A DNA stretch of 64,000 bases from Verrucomicrobiota bacterium. Lineage in GTDB: Bacteria > Verrucomicrobiota > Verrucomicrobiia > Verrucomicrobiales > Verrucomicrobiaceae. Shown in pieces: positions 51,281 to 59,646 of this stretch. Location: contig JANYCZ010000079.1 in the NCBI GenBank assembly GCA_025360015.1, positions 93,140 to 157,139 on the forward strand, in the 5' to 3' direction. The notes under the pieces were generated by a model. That model ran no database searches and was not told where the DNA came from. It saw only the letters and a list, made by a program, of their open reading frames with translations. The position numbers and the translations under genes are program-made. How positions within the stretch are numbered: the stretch's first letter is position 1; every line of letters starts with the position of its first letter.

Positions 51281-52831
51281 TCACTTCTTCACCAGCAAGC
51301 TCTTCCCGGTCATCTCGGCCGAGGGCTTCACGCCGAGCATGTCGAGGAGGGTCGGGGCGATGTCGGCGAGCTTGCCGTTGGCGACGGTGTAGCTGTTGGC
51401 ATCTGCGGCGACGTAGATGCCGTGGACGAGGTTGGTCGTGTGCGCGGTGTTGGGACTACCGTCGGGATTGCGCATCGTCTCGCAGTTGCCGTGATCGGCG
51501 GTGATGAAAAGCTTACCGCCGAGCTCGAGGACTTTTTGCACGATGAGGCGCACGGCGAGGTCGATGGTCTCGCAGGCATGGATGCCCGCTTCGACGACGC
51601 CGGTGTGGCCGACCATGTCGGGATTGGCGTAGTTCATGATGACGAGGTCGTAGCTTTCCAGACGGCGCATCACTTCAAATGTGAGGTCGGGCGCGCTCAT
51701 CTGCGGCTTCTTGTCATAGGTGGGCACTTCCTTCGGGCTGATGGCAAGGTAGCGGTCTTCACCCGGATTTGGCTCTTCGACACCGCTGTTGAAGAAGAAG
51801 GTCACGTGCGGGTATTTCTCCGTCTCCGCAGCACGGAGCTGGGTCATCCCTGCGGCGGCTACGACCTGGCCGAGGTTGTTGCTCAGGCTCTCGGGGCCAA
51901 AGATCACCCGGGCACCGAGGGCGGTGTAGTTCGCGTCATATTCGGTGAGCGTGTAGTAGCCGGTCTTCGGGGTGACTTCGCGGTCAAAACCATCAAAGCC
52001 TGCTTTCAGGAAAGCATCGCTGAGCTGGCGGGCGCGGTCGGCGCGGAAGTTGAACCACAGGATGACATCGCCATCGCGGATGCGCTGCTCGTTGGCGTTG
52101 GAGAAAATCATGGGCTGCATGAACTCATCCCCGCGCGGGTCTTTCGGATAGGCGGCCTGCACGGCGGCGCTGGGCAGATCGCTGCGGACTTCACCACGGC
52201 CGAGGACGATTGCGTCCCAGGCGAGCTTGTTGCGCTCCCAGCGCTTGTCACGGTCCATGGCGTAGTAGCGGCCAATGACGGTGGCGATTTTGGCCCCGCT
52301 CGGAGCGAGGTCTTTTTCCAGCTTGGCCATGTAGCCAGCGCCGCCCGTCGGGGAGGTGTCACGGCCATCGGTGATGGCATGGACCATGAGATCGCTCACG
52401 CCGGCGGCCTTGGCGGCATTGCAGAGTGCGGCGAGGTGGTCCTGATGCGAATGCACGCCGCCGTCGCTGATGAGGCCGAGGAAATGGAGGCGCTTGCCCT
52501 TGGCCTTCTCAAAGGCCTCAACGAGCACTGGCATCGTGGCCAGTTCCCCATCGCGGATGCATTTATTGATGCGGGTGAGGTCCTGATACACCACGCGTCC
52601 CGCGCCGAGATTGAGGTGGCCCACTTCGCTGTTGCCCATCTGGCCTTCGGGCAGGCCCACGTCCTCGCCGCTGGCGCTGACGGTACCGCGCGGATAGGTG
52701 GAATACAGGTGGTCGTGGAAGGGGGTGTTGGCGAGCAGGGTGGCGTCGCCATTGGCTTCGGCTTGAGCTTTACCGCCGGGATTGATGCCCCAGCCGTCAC
52801 GGATAATCAGAACAACAGGTTTTTTTGCCAT
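51281..52831 (-). CDS. gpmI: 2,3-bisphosphoglycerate-independent phosphoglycerate mutase
   Basis: The 516-residue enzyme interconverts 3- and 2-phosphoglycerate in glycolysis using two Mn ions. It begins MAKKPVVLIIRDGWGINPGG with the first metal Asp, carries the catalytic Ser in QMGNSEVGHLNLGAGR, and has FLGLISDGGVHSHQDHL, AITDGRDTSP and the C-terminal metal site LFITADHGNCETM. The ATG at 52831 is preceded by GGAGCAGG, a good Shine-Dalgarno sequence. An LMW-PTP-like gene follows 8 bp after the stop. Confidence 0.96.
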   Translation of the reverse strand: MAKKPVVLIIRDGWGINPGGKAQAEANGDATLLANTPFHDHLYSTYPRGTVSASGEDVGLPEGQMGNSEVGHLNLGAGRVVYQDLTRINKCIRDGELATMPVLVEAFEKAKGKRLHFLGLISDGGVHSHQDHLAALCNAAKAAGVSDLMVHAITDGRDTSPTGGAGYMAKLEKDLAPSGAKIATVIGRYYAMDRDKRWERNKLAWDAIVLGRGEVRSDLPSAAVQAAYPKDPRGDEFMQPMIFSNANEQRIRDGDVILWFNFRADRARQLSDAFLKAGFDGFDREVTPKTGYYTLTEYDANYTALGARVIFGPESLSNNLGQVVAAAGMTQLRAAETEKYPHVTFFFNSGVEEPNPGEDRYLAISPKEVPTYDKKPQMSAPDLTFEVMRRLESYDLVIMNYANPDMVGHTGVVEAGIHACETIDLAVRLIVQKVLELGGKLFITADHGNCETMRNPDGSPNTAHTTNLVHGIYVAADANSYTVANGKLADIAPTLLDMLGVKPSAEMTGKSLLVKK

Positions 52832-52898
52832 AGCGCCTGCTCCATGCGTCATGACGGGCTGATTATCAAGGGCGAGCAAGACCGGCGCGTCAGAACGT

Positions 52899-52927
52899 TT
52901 GCGCTCCCGGCCGACTCAGGGTATAAA
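52899..52927 (+). promoter_or_regulatory. Predicted sigma-70 promoter of the amidase gene
   Basis: TTGCGC (52899-52904) and TATAAA (52922-52927) are separated by exactly 17 bp, and the ATG of the amidase lies 36 bp downstream. The gpmI gene diverges on the left. Confidence 0.6.
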
Positions 52928-52963
52928 AGGCAGCCTTTCACCGCTCTCGCCGTCATTCCCGCC

Positions 52964-54367
52964 ATGACTCCCGGACTGCCTCCCCCATTCTCCAAGGCCC
53001 TCATCGCCACCTTCGCTCTCGCCCTGTCCTCGGCGTCGTTCGACGTGGCGCGTGCGGATGATCAGAAGCCGGGCTTCTTCAAAAAGATCTTCGGCGGTGG
53101 CAGCAAGACCGAAACCCCACCGCCCGCACCCGAGCCGGAGAAAAAACCGGCCACCAAGCCGAAGCCAGCGCCGGAAAAGGCCAGCACCAAAAAAACTGAG
53201 AGCGGCAAACCACCGCGCGTCATCATCACTACGACCGGCGGCAAGAAGGTGGAGATCGGCAAGAAATCAGCCCCCGCCACGCCTCCCAAGACTGCGGCGA
53301 AAACCGAGACGCCCAAGGTGGAGCCGGTCAAGGATGTGACGAAAACCGCCTCAAAAGGCGGCGAATTCAAAGAACTCGACGACGACAAGCCCGCCAGCAC
53401 CCCGTCAAAGTCCGTCGAAGTCCTGCCCGCCAATGGCGGCTGGGAGATCGTGAAGATCGGCGGGCGTGACTACGTGACGGCCGAGAGCATCCGCAATTTC
53501 TACAATCCCGTCTATGGCTTCACCACCTTCCGCACGCAGGGCTCTCATTTCTGGCTCGGCTCCTCCAAGCTCATCCTGAAAGCGCAGATCGGCTCCCAGG
53601 AGATGCTGATCAACAACATCAAGTTCATCCTCAGCTTCCCGGTGACGGAGTACAACGGCAAGGTGCTCTTCTCGCGCCTGGATCTGTGCAAGCTCATCGA
53701 CCCCGTGCTCTACCCCAGCCACATTCAAAACGCCGAGTTCTTCGACACCGTCGTCGTTGATGCCGGCCACGGGGGCCATGACGCCGGTGCGCGCGGTGTT
53801 TACGGCTATGAGAAGGACTTCGCCCTGAAGATGGCCATGTCCGTGCGCGCCGCCCTGATGCAGCGCGGCTTCAAGGTGATCCTCACGCGTGCGACGGACA
53901 CCTTCATCACCCTCGGTGGGCGCGTGGCCATCGCCAACCAGACGCCTAAGAGCATCTTCCTCAGCTTCCACTTCAACTCCGGCGGCGCTGCCGCCACGGG
54001 CATTGAAACCTGGGCCCTCACGCCGCAAAGCGCTGCCGCCACGATCAGCCGAGGCGGTGGTTTCAACGTCAACGGCGTCACCGGCAACAAGCAGGACTCC
54101 GCCAACATCGCCCTCGCCACCGCCGTGCATGCCAACGTCATCAGCCGCTTCAAGTTTGTCGATCGCGGCATCAAGCGTGCGCAATGGAGCGTGCTCACCG
54201 GTTGCAAGCGCCCCGGCATTTTGTTTGAAGGCGGCTTCGTCACCAACGGCGCGGAATGCCAGCTCGTCGCCTCGGAGACCTACCGTCAGCAGGTTTCAGC
54301 CGCCATCGGCGATGCCGTGATGAACTACCGCAAGGCGCTGGAGTCAGCGATGGTAGGCAAGAAGTGA
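52964..54367 (+). CDS. Secreted N-acetylmuramoyl-L-alanine amidase (Amidase_3)
   Basis: The 467-residue protein has a signal peptide (ATFALALSSASFDVARA after a short N-region), then a long Lys/Pro/Glu/Thr-rich linker (about 45-150). A folded N-terminal part follows, and then a zinc amidase at about 265-460: VVVDAGHGGHDAGARG (first His), YGYEKDFAL (Glu), FLSFHFNSGG (second His) and ILFEGGFVTNGAE (catalytic Glu). Such enzymes cleave the bond between MurNAc and L-Ala of peptidoglycan, usually at division. The linker probably spans to the cell wall. A longer frame that starts upstream is antisense to gpmI and was rejected. A promoter and a palindromic repeat flank it. Confidence 0.9.
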   Translation: MTPGLPPPFSKALIATFALALSSASFDVARADDQKPGFFKKIFGGGSKTETPPPAPEPEKKPATKPKPAPEKASTKKTESGKPPRVIITTTGGKKVEIGKKSAPATPPKTAAKTETPKVEPVKDVTKTASKGGEFKELDDDKPASTPSKSVEVLPANGGWEIVKIGGRDYVTAESIRNFYNPVYGFTTFRTQGSHFWLGSSKLILKAQIGSQEMLINNIKFILSFPVTEYNGKVLFSRLDLCKLIDPVLYPSHIQNAEFFDTVVVDAGHGGHDAGARGVYGYEKDFALKMAMSVRAALMQRGFKVILTRATDTFITLGGRVAIANQTPKSIFLSFHFNSGGAAATGIETWALTPQSAAATISRGGGFNVNGVTGNKQDSANIALATAVHANVISRFKFVDRGIKRAQWSVLTGCKRPGILFEGGFVTNGAECQLVASETYRQQVSAAIGDAVMNYRKALESAMVGKK

Positions 54368-54382
54368 GTTTTAAGAAGTTGT

Positions 54383-54573
54383 GCACTCAAGCCACGCGAC
54401 AGCGTCGTGGAGTGCGGTGCAGAGATGCACGGCGCAAGCCTGCATCGGCAGCACCGCTTTCGCGGAGTGTTGAACGTTCTCTGGCCTCAGCCTGCTGTCC
54501 AGCCTTGTGAAAGCGGCGTCGCACCGAGGCTTGCCGCACGCACTCCAAGACGCTGTCGCGCTCGCGTGAGTGC
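54383..54573. repeat. 190-bp imperfect palindromic element (MITE/REPIN-like)
   Basis: The left arm (54383-54461, from GCACTCA to CCGCTTTC) and the right arm (54509-54573, from GAAAGCGG to TGAGTGC) are imperfect inverted repeats around a 47-bp centre. Both carry related blocks CGACAGCGTC, TGGAGTGCG, GCAAGCCT and CCGCTTTC. The left arm has an extra 10-15 bp that forms a small hairpin (GTGCA-GAGA-TGCAC). It fills the gap between the amidase and gmhB. Short ORFs across it are chance. Confidence 0.7.
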
Positions 54574-54599
54574 TGATACCAACGCAACCCCTCTCGCCT

Positions 54600-55151
54600 T
54601 CAAACCTGCGGCAGATTCTCACGCAGCAGCGCGGCCAGCCCCGACGTCTCCGCCAGCGTAAACTCTGCATTCACCTTGGGCTCATGATGGTTCAAAATCC
54701 GCACCGTTCTCGGCACGCCTGCATTGATCGCCATTTGAATATCACGATCATGGTCGCCCACGAGCCAGCTTCGGCTCAGATCGAGGCCGTGTTCATCACG
54801 TGCTCGAAAAATCATCTCCGCGCTCGGCTTTCGACAGGTGCAGGTGCCTGCGAGGTGGGTGCAGGCGTAGATGCCATCCAGCGCCGCGTCATGCTGCGCC
54901 AGCTCTCTCTGCATGCTCGCATGCAAATCGTCTAGATCGCTCTGTCTCATGAGTCCTTTGCCCACGCCCTGCTGACTGGTGACCAGAATGGTCGCATAGC
55001 CCCGCGCGCGGCACAGCGCCAAGGCCTCGATGATGCCCGGCGCAAAGTGGAAATCTTCCCAGCGCAGCACGTAGCCGTCTCCCGGGGAGACATTGACGAC
55101 GCCATCGCGGTCAAAAAACACGGCGGGGCGGAGAGGCGGTGGGGCGGGCAT
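54600..55151 (-). CDS. gmhB: D-glycero-beta-D-manno-heptose-1,7-bisphosphate 7-phosphatase-like HAD phosphatase
   Basis: The 183-residue HAD enzyme shows AVFFDRDGVVNVSPGDGYVL (nucleophile and acid Asp), ILVTSQQGVGKGLM (motif II), the zinc-ribbon CTHLAGTCTCRKPSAEMI and VGDHDRDIQMAINAG (motif IV). The order of the Cys and His ligands matches GmhB, which dephosphorylates heptose bisphosphate for LPS core synthesis. A closely related histidinol-phosphatase cannot be fully excluded. It stands alone, with ribD upstream on the same strand after a 63-bp gap. Confidence 0.88.
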   Translation of the reverse strand: MPAPPPLRPAVFFDRDGVVNVSPGDGYVLRWEDFHFAPGIIEALALCRARGYATILVTSQQGVGKGLMRQSDLDDLHASMQRELAQHDAALDGIYACTHLAGTCTCRKPSAEMIFRARDEHGLDLSRSWLVGDHDRDIQMAINAGVPRTVRILNHHEPKVNAEFTLAETSGLAALLRENLPQV

Positions 55152-55214
55152 GTGATCGCACGCATAGCCGCTCTACGAGAGCATGGAAACTGCTCTTTGC
55201 AGAGGCCAGCCGCC

Positions 55215-56279
55215 TTATTCCTGAACTGCCTCCGGATACACGGGAAACCCGTGGAAGCATACGTTGTCCCCCATGGGCCGGACAGTGATGTTTTGCAGCT
55301 CGATGGACGCTGGCAAAGCGGGACCGGCCAGCGATGGACGGCCGCCCCCGCAGAAGCGCGGGGCGATGTACCAATAGACCTCATCCACGAGCTGATCGCG
55401 GAAGGCCTGACCGAGGATGATGCCGCCGCCCTCGATGAGTACGGAGAGGACACCATGCTTGCCCAGCAGAGCCAGCGCTTCGGGCAGGTCCTTGCCATGC
55501 ATGATGACGGTGCGGTCCTTGAATTCATCCGTGAAAATGTGCGAGTGCTGCGGAAGATCGCCGCTGCGGGTGAGCACGACACGCCAGGGCTGCACCTTGC
55601 CGCTGCCTGCACTGCCATCCCGCAGGGTAAGCTGCGGGTTGTCTTGGCGGATCGTCTCGGCACCCACCAAGATGGCGTCCACGCGCATGCGCAGTCTGCG
55701 ACCATGGGCGCGGGCGGCGTCGTTGGTGATCAGCAAGCCCTCCCCCGGCGGACGGGTGATGCGGCCATCCAGGCTCTGCCCCGCCTTGGCAATCACGTAG
55801 GGAATGCCGGTGGTGATCCATTTGGCAAAAGGGCGGATGACCGCGCTGCACTCGGCCTCCAGCACTCCGGCGGCGACCTCCATGCCAGCGGACATCAGAA
55901 TGCTGCGGGACTGCTCGCGGTGGCTGGGGTTGGGATCGTGCGCGCCGAAGACGACGCGCTTGATGCCGGCGGCCTTGATCGCGTCCGTGCAGGGCGGCGT
56001 GCGGCCATGCGTGCTGCAGGGCTCCAGTGTGACGTAGATGGTGGAGCCGCGCAGCAGCTTGGGATTCGTCTTTTGCGCATCGCGGATGGCCTCCACCTCG
56101 GCATGCGGATCGCCCGCCTTGTGGTGATAGCCGCGCCCGATGACTTTCTCCTGCGCCACGATGACGGCCCCTACAGGTGGATTGGGGCTGGTGAGACCGG
56201 CACCGAGCTGCGCCTGGTCCAGAGCGAGGTGCATCCAGTGTTGATCGGGTGTTTCTTTGTGAGCGATGGGTGGCGGCAT
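55215..56279 (-). CDS. ribD: Bifunctional riboflavin biosynthesis protein RibD (deaminase-reductase)
   Basis: The 354-residue enzyme catalyses the deaminase and reductase steps of riboflavin synthesis. The N-terminal deaminase has the zinc motifs GDPHAEVEAI and LEPCSTHGRTPPC with the neighbouring KRVVFGAHDPNP. The C-terminal reductase begins at about residue 155 with YVIAKAGQSLDGRI, then ITNDAARAHGRRLRMRVDAI and GAETIRQDNPQLTLR. Domain order and length are standard. No FMN riboswitch is seen upstream. Confidence 0.95.
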   Translation of the reverse strand: MPPPIAHKETPDQHWMHLALDQAQLGAGLTSPNPPVGAVIVAQEKVIGRGYHHKAGDPHAEVEAIRDAQKTNPKLLRGSTIYVTLEPCSTHGRTPPCTDAIKAAGIKRVVFGAHDPNPSHREQSRSILMSAGMEVAAGVLEAECSAVIRPFAKWITTGIPYVIAKAGQSLDGRITRPPGEGLLITNDAARAHGRRLRMRVDAILVGAETIRQDNPQLTLRDGSAGSGKVQPWRVVLTRSGDLPQHSHIFTDEFKDRTVIMHGKDLPEALALLGKHGVLSVLIEGGGIILGQAFRDQLVDEVYWYIAPRFCGGGRPSLAGPALPASIELQNITVRPMGDNVCFHGFPVYPEAVQE

Positions 56280-56412
56280 GCGGGAGCCAAATGATAAACG
56301 GCGAAACGAAGCTGAGAAGCAATAAGAGTGTCACACAATGGGACTGGCCTGTGATCTGAAAATTTTTTGTACTCGCCGTCCCAGACACGCTGGCGTTAGT
56401 TCCCTACCGCCG

Positions 56413-57408
56413 ATGAAACTCTCTGAGAAAGCCCTGCTCTACCGCGAACTGGCCAAGCTGGTGGGGGCAAACTTTCATCTGGATCGCTCGCTGGAGATGC
56501 TGCTCAAGCAGCAGCCGTCCCACGCGCGCCGTGCCTGGTTGCAGGGACTGCAGCTCGGCCTGAAGGAAGGCAAAAGCATCGCCGCCTCCATCACTGAGCA
56601 TTGCGGCGCGTTTTCAGATGCGCTGGAGTTTGCGCTCATCGATGCGGGGGAGCGTAGCGGCCGCCTGGGGGATGCTTTCAGCCATCTGTCGCGCTACTTT
56701 GAAGCCTGGCACATGGCGGTGAAGCAGGCCATCGGGGCCATGATTTATCCGCTGGTGCTCGCGCATCTGGGCATCGTGCTGCCGGAACTGCCGACCATGG
56801 TCACGGCGACGATGGAGGACAAACCTTACTCGCTGGGGGGCATCTTCATGCCGCTGGCCATCCTCTGGCTGATCCTGCTGTCCCTCTTCCTTCTCTGGCG
56901 CTGGCTGTCGCGGCTGGGCGCGGAATCCCCAGGGGTGGACCGCTGGCTGGGGCGTCTGCCGCTGATAGGCAGTGTGCGCCGACACTGGGCGCTGGCGCGT
57001 TTTTCCCAGGTGTTTCATGCCAGCCTGCTGGCCTCCATGCGGATGACGGAGTGCATGCAGCTCGCGGGCAGCGCCTCCCACAGCGGCCTGCTGCGCTATG
57101 CGGCGCGGGATGCGGCCCAGCGCATCGCAGCGGGAGAAACCATCGCCGGAGCCATGGCGGACGTGCATGGCTTTCCCCTCGTGTTTGTGCATGGCGTCGC
57201 CACGGCGGAGGAAGTCGGCACGCTGGATCACGAAATGAACAGCTGGGCTGCTGCGGAGACCATCGAAGCAGGTGATGCCGTGCAGCGCGCCGCGCAGTGG
57301 CTGCCCAAGATCGCCTACGCCATCGTCGTCCTCTATGTGGCCTACCGCATCATGACCATGATGAGCGGCTTTTACGGCGGCATGATGCAGCAGATGGACC
57401 AGCTTTGA
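56413..57408 (+). CDS. Type II secretion/pilus inner-membrane F-domain protein (GspF/PilC-like)
   Basis: The 331-residue membrane protein has two T2SSF domains: residues about 10-130 (LYRELAKLVGANFHLDRSLE, DAGERSGRLGDAFSHLSRYF) and about 215-330 (ARFSQVFHASLLASMRMTEC, ATAEEVGTLDHEMN). It has TM helices near 125-150, 155-180 and 300-325. GspF/PilC proteins form the inner-membrane platform of type II secretion and type IV pili. No other secretion genes are present nearby, so it is an orphan in this window. The ATG at 56413 is chosen; the upstream extension is not domain-like. Confidence 0.82.
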   Translation: MKLSEKALLYRELAKLVGANFHLDRSLEMLLKQQPSHARRAWLQGLQLGLKEGKSIAASITEHCGAFSDALEFALIDAGERSGRLGDAFSHLSRYFEAWHMAVKQAIGAMIYPLVLAHLGIVLPELPTMVTATMEDKPYSLGGIFMPLAILWLILLSLFLLWRWLSRLGAESPGVDRWLGRLPLIGSVRRHWALARFSQVFHASLLASMRMTECMQLAGSASHSGLLRYAARDAAQRIAAGETIAGAMADVHGFPLVFVHGVATAEEVGTLDHEMNSWAAAETIEAGDAVQRAAQWLPKIAYAIVVLYVAYRIMTMMSGFYGGMMQQMDQL

Positions 57409-57495
57409 GGGCCGCGCCGCGGGCACGGCTTTCAGAGGCAAATATTCTTGTGGGAGGATGGAAAGTGCTTTACGGCATGCCCTAAATGTGTTTTC

Positions 57496-57509
57496 TGTTC
57501 GCCCGAACA
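57496..57509 (+). promoter_or_regulatory. LexA (SOS) box upstream of recA
   Basis: TGTTCGCCCGAACA is a perfect palindrome of the form TGTTC-N4-GAACA, 31 bp before the recA ATG. This is the form reported for the Verrucomicrobia LexA motif, so recA is probably LexA-repressed here. Confidence 0.8.
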
Positions 57510-57540
57510 GCTTTTTATCCAACACTGAACACTACCGATT

Positions 57541-58656
57541 ATGGCCAGAGCCCCCAAAGACACCTCCGAAACTTCCGCTGCCAAACCCGACAAGCTCGCC
57601 GAAGCGCGCGGCCGCAATCTCGATCTGGCCATCCAGCAGATCCAAAAAGACTACGGTGAAGGCGCCATCCTCCGCATGGGCGGCGAAGGGCTGAAGTCCG
57701 ACATCAGCGTCATCCCCACCGGCAATCTGCTCATCGACCAGGCGCTCGGCACCGGCGGCTTCCCCCGTGGCCGCGTGGTGGAAATCTACGGCCCGGAATC
57801 CTCCGGTAAAACCACCCTCACCCTCACCGTCATCGCCCAGGCACAGAAGGCCGGTGGTCTGGCTGCTTTCATCGATGTCGAGCATGCGCTCGATCCCGCC
57901 TACGCCCGCCGCCTTGGCGTCAAGATGGACGAACTGCTCGTCTCGCAGCCCAGTTCCGGTGAAGAAGCCCTGCGCATCTGCGAAACACTCGTCCGCTCCA
58001 ATGCTCTCGACGTCATCGTCATCGACTCCGTGGCCGCGCTCGTCACCCGTCAGGAACTCGAAGGCGAAATCGGCGACTCCACCGTCGGTGCCCAGGCCCG
58101 CCTCATGAGCGCCGCGCTGCGCAAGCTGACGGCCATCATCGCCAAAGCGCGCACCTGCTGCATCTTCACCAACCAGATTCGTGAAAAGATCGGCGTCATG
58201 TTCGGCAACCCCGAAACCACCCCTGGTGGCAAGGCCCTCAAGTTCTACGCCAGCGTGCGCGTGGACATCCGCCGCATCGGCGCGATCAAAACCACCGACG
58301 GCACTGTCACCGGCAACCGCACCAAGGTCAAAATCGTGAAGAACAAGCTCGCCCCGCCTTACACCGAGGCCGAGTTCGACATCATGTACAACGAGGGCAT
58401 CTCCAATGTCGGCTCGCTGCTGGATCTCGCGATGGATTTTGAAATTCTGCAAAAACGCGGCTCATGGATCAGCTACAAGGGCACCCAGCTCGCTCAAGGA
58501 CGCGACGCCGCCAAGGAAGTCCTGCGCAACGATACCACCGTCTATGCCGAGATCGAGGCCGCCGTGAAGGCCAAGCAGGCAGAAAAAGCCGCCGGGTCAG
58601 AGAAAGGGTCCGCTGCCAAAGGTGCCCCCCCCGCTGACTCCGCCGAGGAAGAGTAA
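57541..58656 (+). CDS. recA: Recombinase A
   Basis: The 371-residue protein binds ssDNA, drives homologous recombination and triggers LexA self-cleavage. The Walker A motif is GPESSGKTTL, Walker B is DVIVIDSVAALV, and the loops EGEIGDSTVGAQARLMSAAL and FTNQIREKIGVMFGNPETTP (L2) are intact. The C-terminus is a low-complexity Ala/Lys/Glu tail ending in EEE. A LexA box lies just upstream and a 10-bp hairpin just downstream of the stop. Confidence 0.98.
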   Translation: MARAPKDTSETSAAKPDKLAEARGRNLDLAIQQIQKDYGEGAILRMGGEGLKSDISVIPTGNLLIDQALGTGGFPRGRVVEIYGPESSGKTTLTLTVIAQAQKAGGLAAFIDVEHALDPAYARRLGVKMDELLVSQPSSGEEALRICETLVRSNALDVIVIDSVAALVTRQELEGEIGDSTVGAQARLMSAALRKLTAIIAKARTCCIFTNQIREKIGVMFGNPETTPGGKALKFYASVRVDIRRIGAIKTTDGTVTGNRTKVKIVKNKLAPPYTEAEFDIMYNEGISNVGSLLDLAMDFEILQKRGSWISYKGTQLAQGRDAAKEVLRNDTTVYAEIEAAVKAKQAEKAAGSEKGSAAKGAPPADSAEEE

Positions 58657-58667
58657 CCGCGTCCAGG

Positions 58668-58693
58668 CGTGGGGCGTATCAGAACGCCCCACG
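58668..58693 (+). terminator. Hairpin after recA
   Basis: CGTGGGGCGT (58668-58677) pairs perfectly with ACGCCCCACG (58684-58693) around the loop ATCAGA, starting 11 bp after the recA stop. No T-tract follows, so it may need Rho or act as an RNA stability element. Confidence 0.55.
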
Positions 58694-58761
58694 TTCCCTG
58701 CCTTCGGCGTTTGACTTTTCCCGCCCCGTGCGCCTCTTTTCGCGGTCACTCCGCGAATCGT

Positions 58762-59169
58762 ATGGCTAAACACGGCCAGCAACAGCAGGAAACCTCCGCA
58801 CACGAAAAACATTCGGGCTGCGGTGGCAGGCAGGCTGTTGTCGAGCTCTGTGAAATCACCTCCTGCGGGCTCGTTTTCTGGTCACGCCAGCGTTTCGACA
58901 TCGGCGCTGAAGTTCAGGTGCGCATCAAACGTTCCGCACTCACGCCCGCGATGCTTGCCATGACGGCTTCAAATTCGAAGTGGGTCATGCTGAAGTGCCT
59001 CGTGGTGGCCGGTTCGCCGCAACGGCGTGCGGACGGCTCTTCCGGCTTCGAAGTCTCGCTGCTGGTGGTGCAGGCCGCAGAAGACAACTCACTCACGTCT
59101 AAAATCCAGTCCAAGATGCGCTGGTTCGCACCGCCACTGCGCGGTCTTCGCCGCTTTGGCCTGAACTGA
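58762..59169 (+). CDS. Small PilZ-like domain protein (putative)
   Basis: The 135-residue protein begins MAKHGQQQQETSAHEKHSGC and then folds as a likely beta-barrel: AVVELCEITSCGLVFWSRQR then DIGAEVQVRIKRSA and SGFEVSLLVVQAAED. The pattern V-L-x-I-S-x-G-L-x-F-S...IGxxVxVxI resembles PilZ, but the RxxxR c-di-GMP motif is not visible. It could be a degenerate PilZ-type domain or an unrelated barrel. The start is the ATG at 58762. Confidence 0.6.
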   Translation: MAKHGQQQQETSAHEKHSGCGGRQAVVELCEITSCGLVFWSRQRFDIGAEVQVRIKRSALTPAMLAMTASNSKWVMLKCLVVAGSPQRRADGSSGFEVSLLVVQAAEDNSLTSKIQSKMRWFAPPLRGLRRFGLN

Positions 59170-59175
59170 AGCCCG

Positions 59176-59646
59176 TCAGGCAAGCTCAATGCCGAAGAAG
59201 TCCAGCATCACCTGACGATAGACACGCCGCTTGAATTTCGGCACCCAGTCCATCTGAAATTCCGCCGGTTGGATCCACTTGAAACCCGCGAACTCGCGGT
59301 GCGTGGCGTCGAGATTAAAATCGGTGTCCGCGCCATTGAAGCGGCACAAAAAGTAAGCCTGCTCTTGGCCGCCGTAGAAGCCGTATTTCAGCCGTCCCTT
59401 TGAAAACGCATAGCGGTAGCCGTCCCGCCGCTGGATGATTTGCAGCAATTCACGCTTCACGCCGATCTCTTCCTCCAACTCGCGAAACAACGCCGTCTCC
59501 GCGTCCTCGCCTTCATCAATGCCGCCTTGGGGAAACTGCCAGGCGTTTTTGATGTGGATGCGCTCCGCCACAAAGATATCGCCGTTATCGCGCTGCAGAA
59601 TCGCGGCAACGTTTGGGCGGTAAACGATGGCTTCGGCCGGGATCAT
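59176..59646 (-). CDS. rppH: RNA pyrophosphohydrolase RppH (Nudix)
   Basis: The 156-residue enzyme removes pyrophosphate from 5'-triphosphorylated RNA and begins decay. It starts MIPAEAIVYRPNVAAILQRD and has the Nudix box GGIDEGEDAETALFRELEEEIGV in shortened form (GGxDxGE..REL.EE.G), preceded by WQFPQGG. FLCRFNGADTDFNL fits RppH/NudH. The ATG at 59646 overlaps the stop of the upstream lipoprotein gene (ATGA). Upstream codons reaching 59802 belong to that gene's other frame and were rejected. Confidence 0.9.
   Translation of the reverse strand: MIPAEAIVYRPNVAAILQRDNGDIFVAERIHIKNAWQFPQGGIDEGEDAETALFRELEEEIGVKRELLQIIQRRDGYRYAFSKGRLKYGFYGGQEQAYFLCRFNGADTDFNLDATHREFAGFKWIQPAEFQMDWVPKFKRRVYRQVMLDFFGIELA

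Noticed and set aside
51164..54367. A 1067-codon plus-strand ORF
   Set aside because: Its first 600 codons are antisense to gpmI and the LMW-PTP-like gene; only the 467 codons from the ATG at 52964 are real (amidase).
54371..54670. Short ORFs across the 54.4-kb repeat
   Set aside because: They follow the palindrome arms and have Arg/Cys/Ser-rich compositions typical of non-coding GC-rich DNA.
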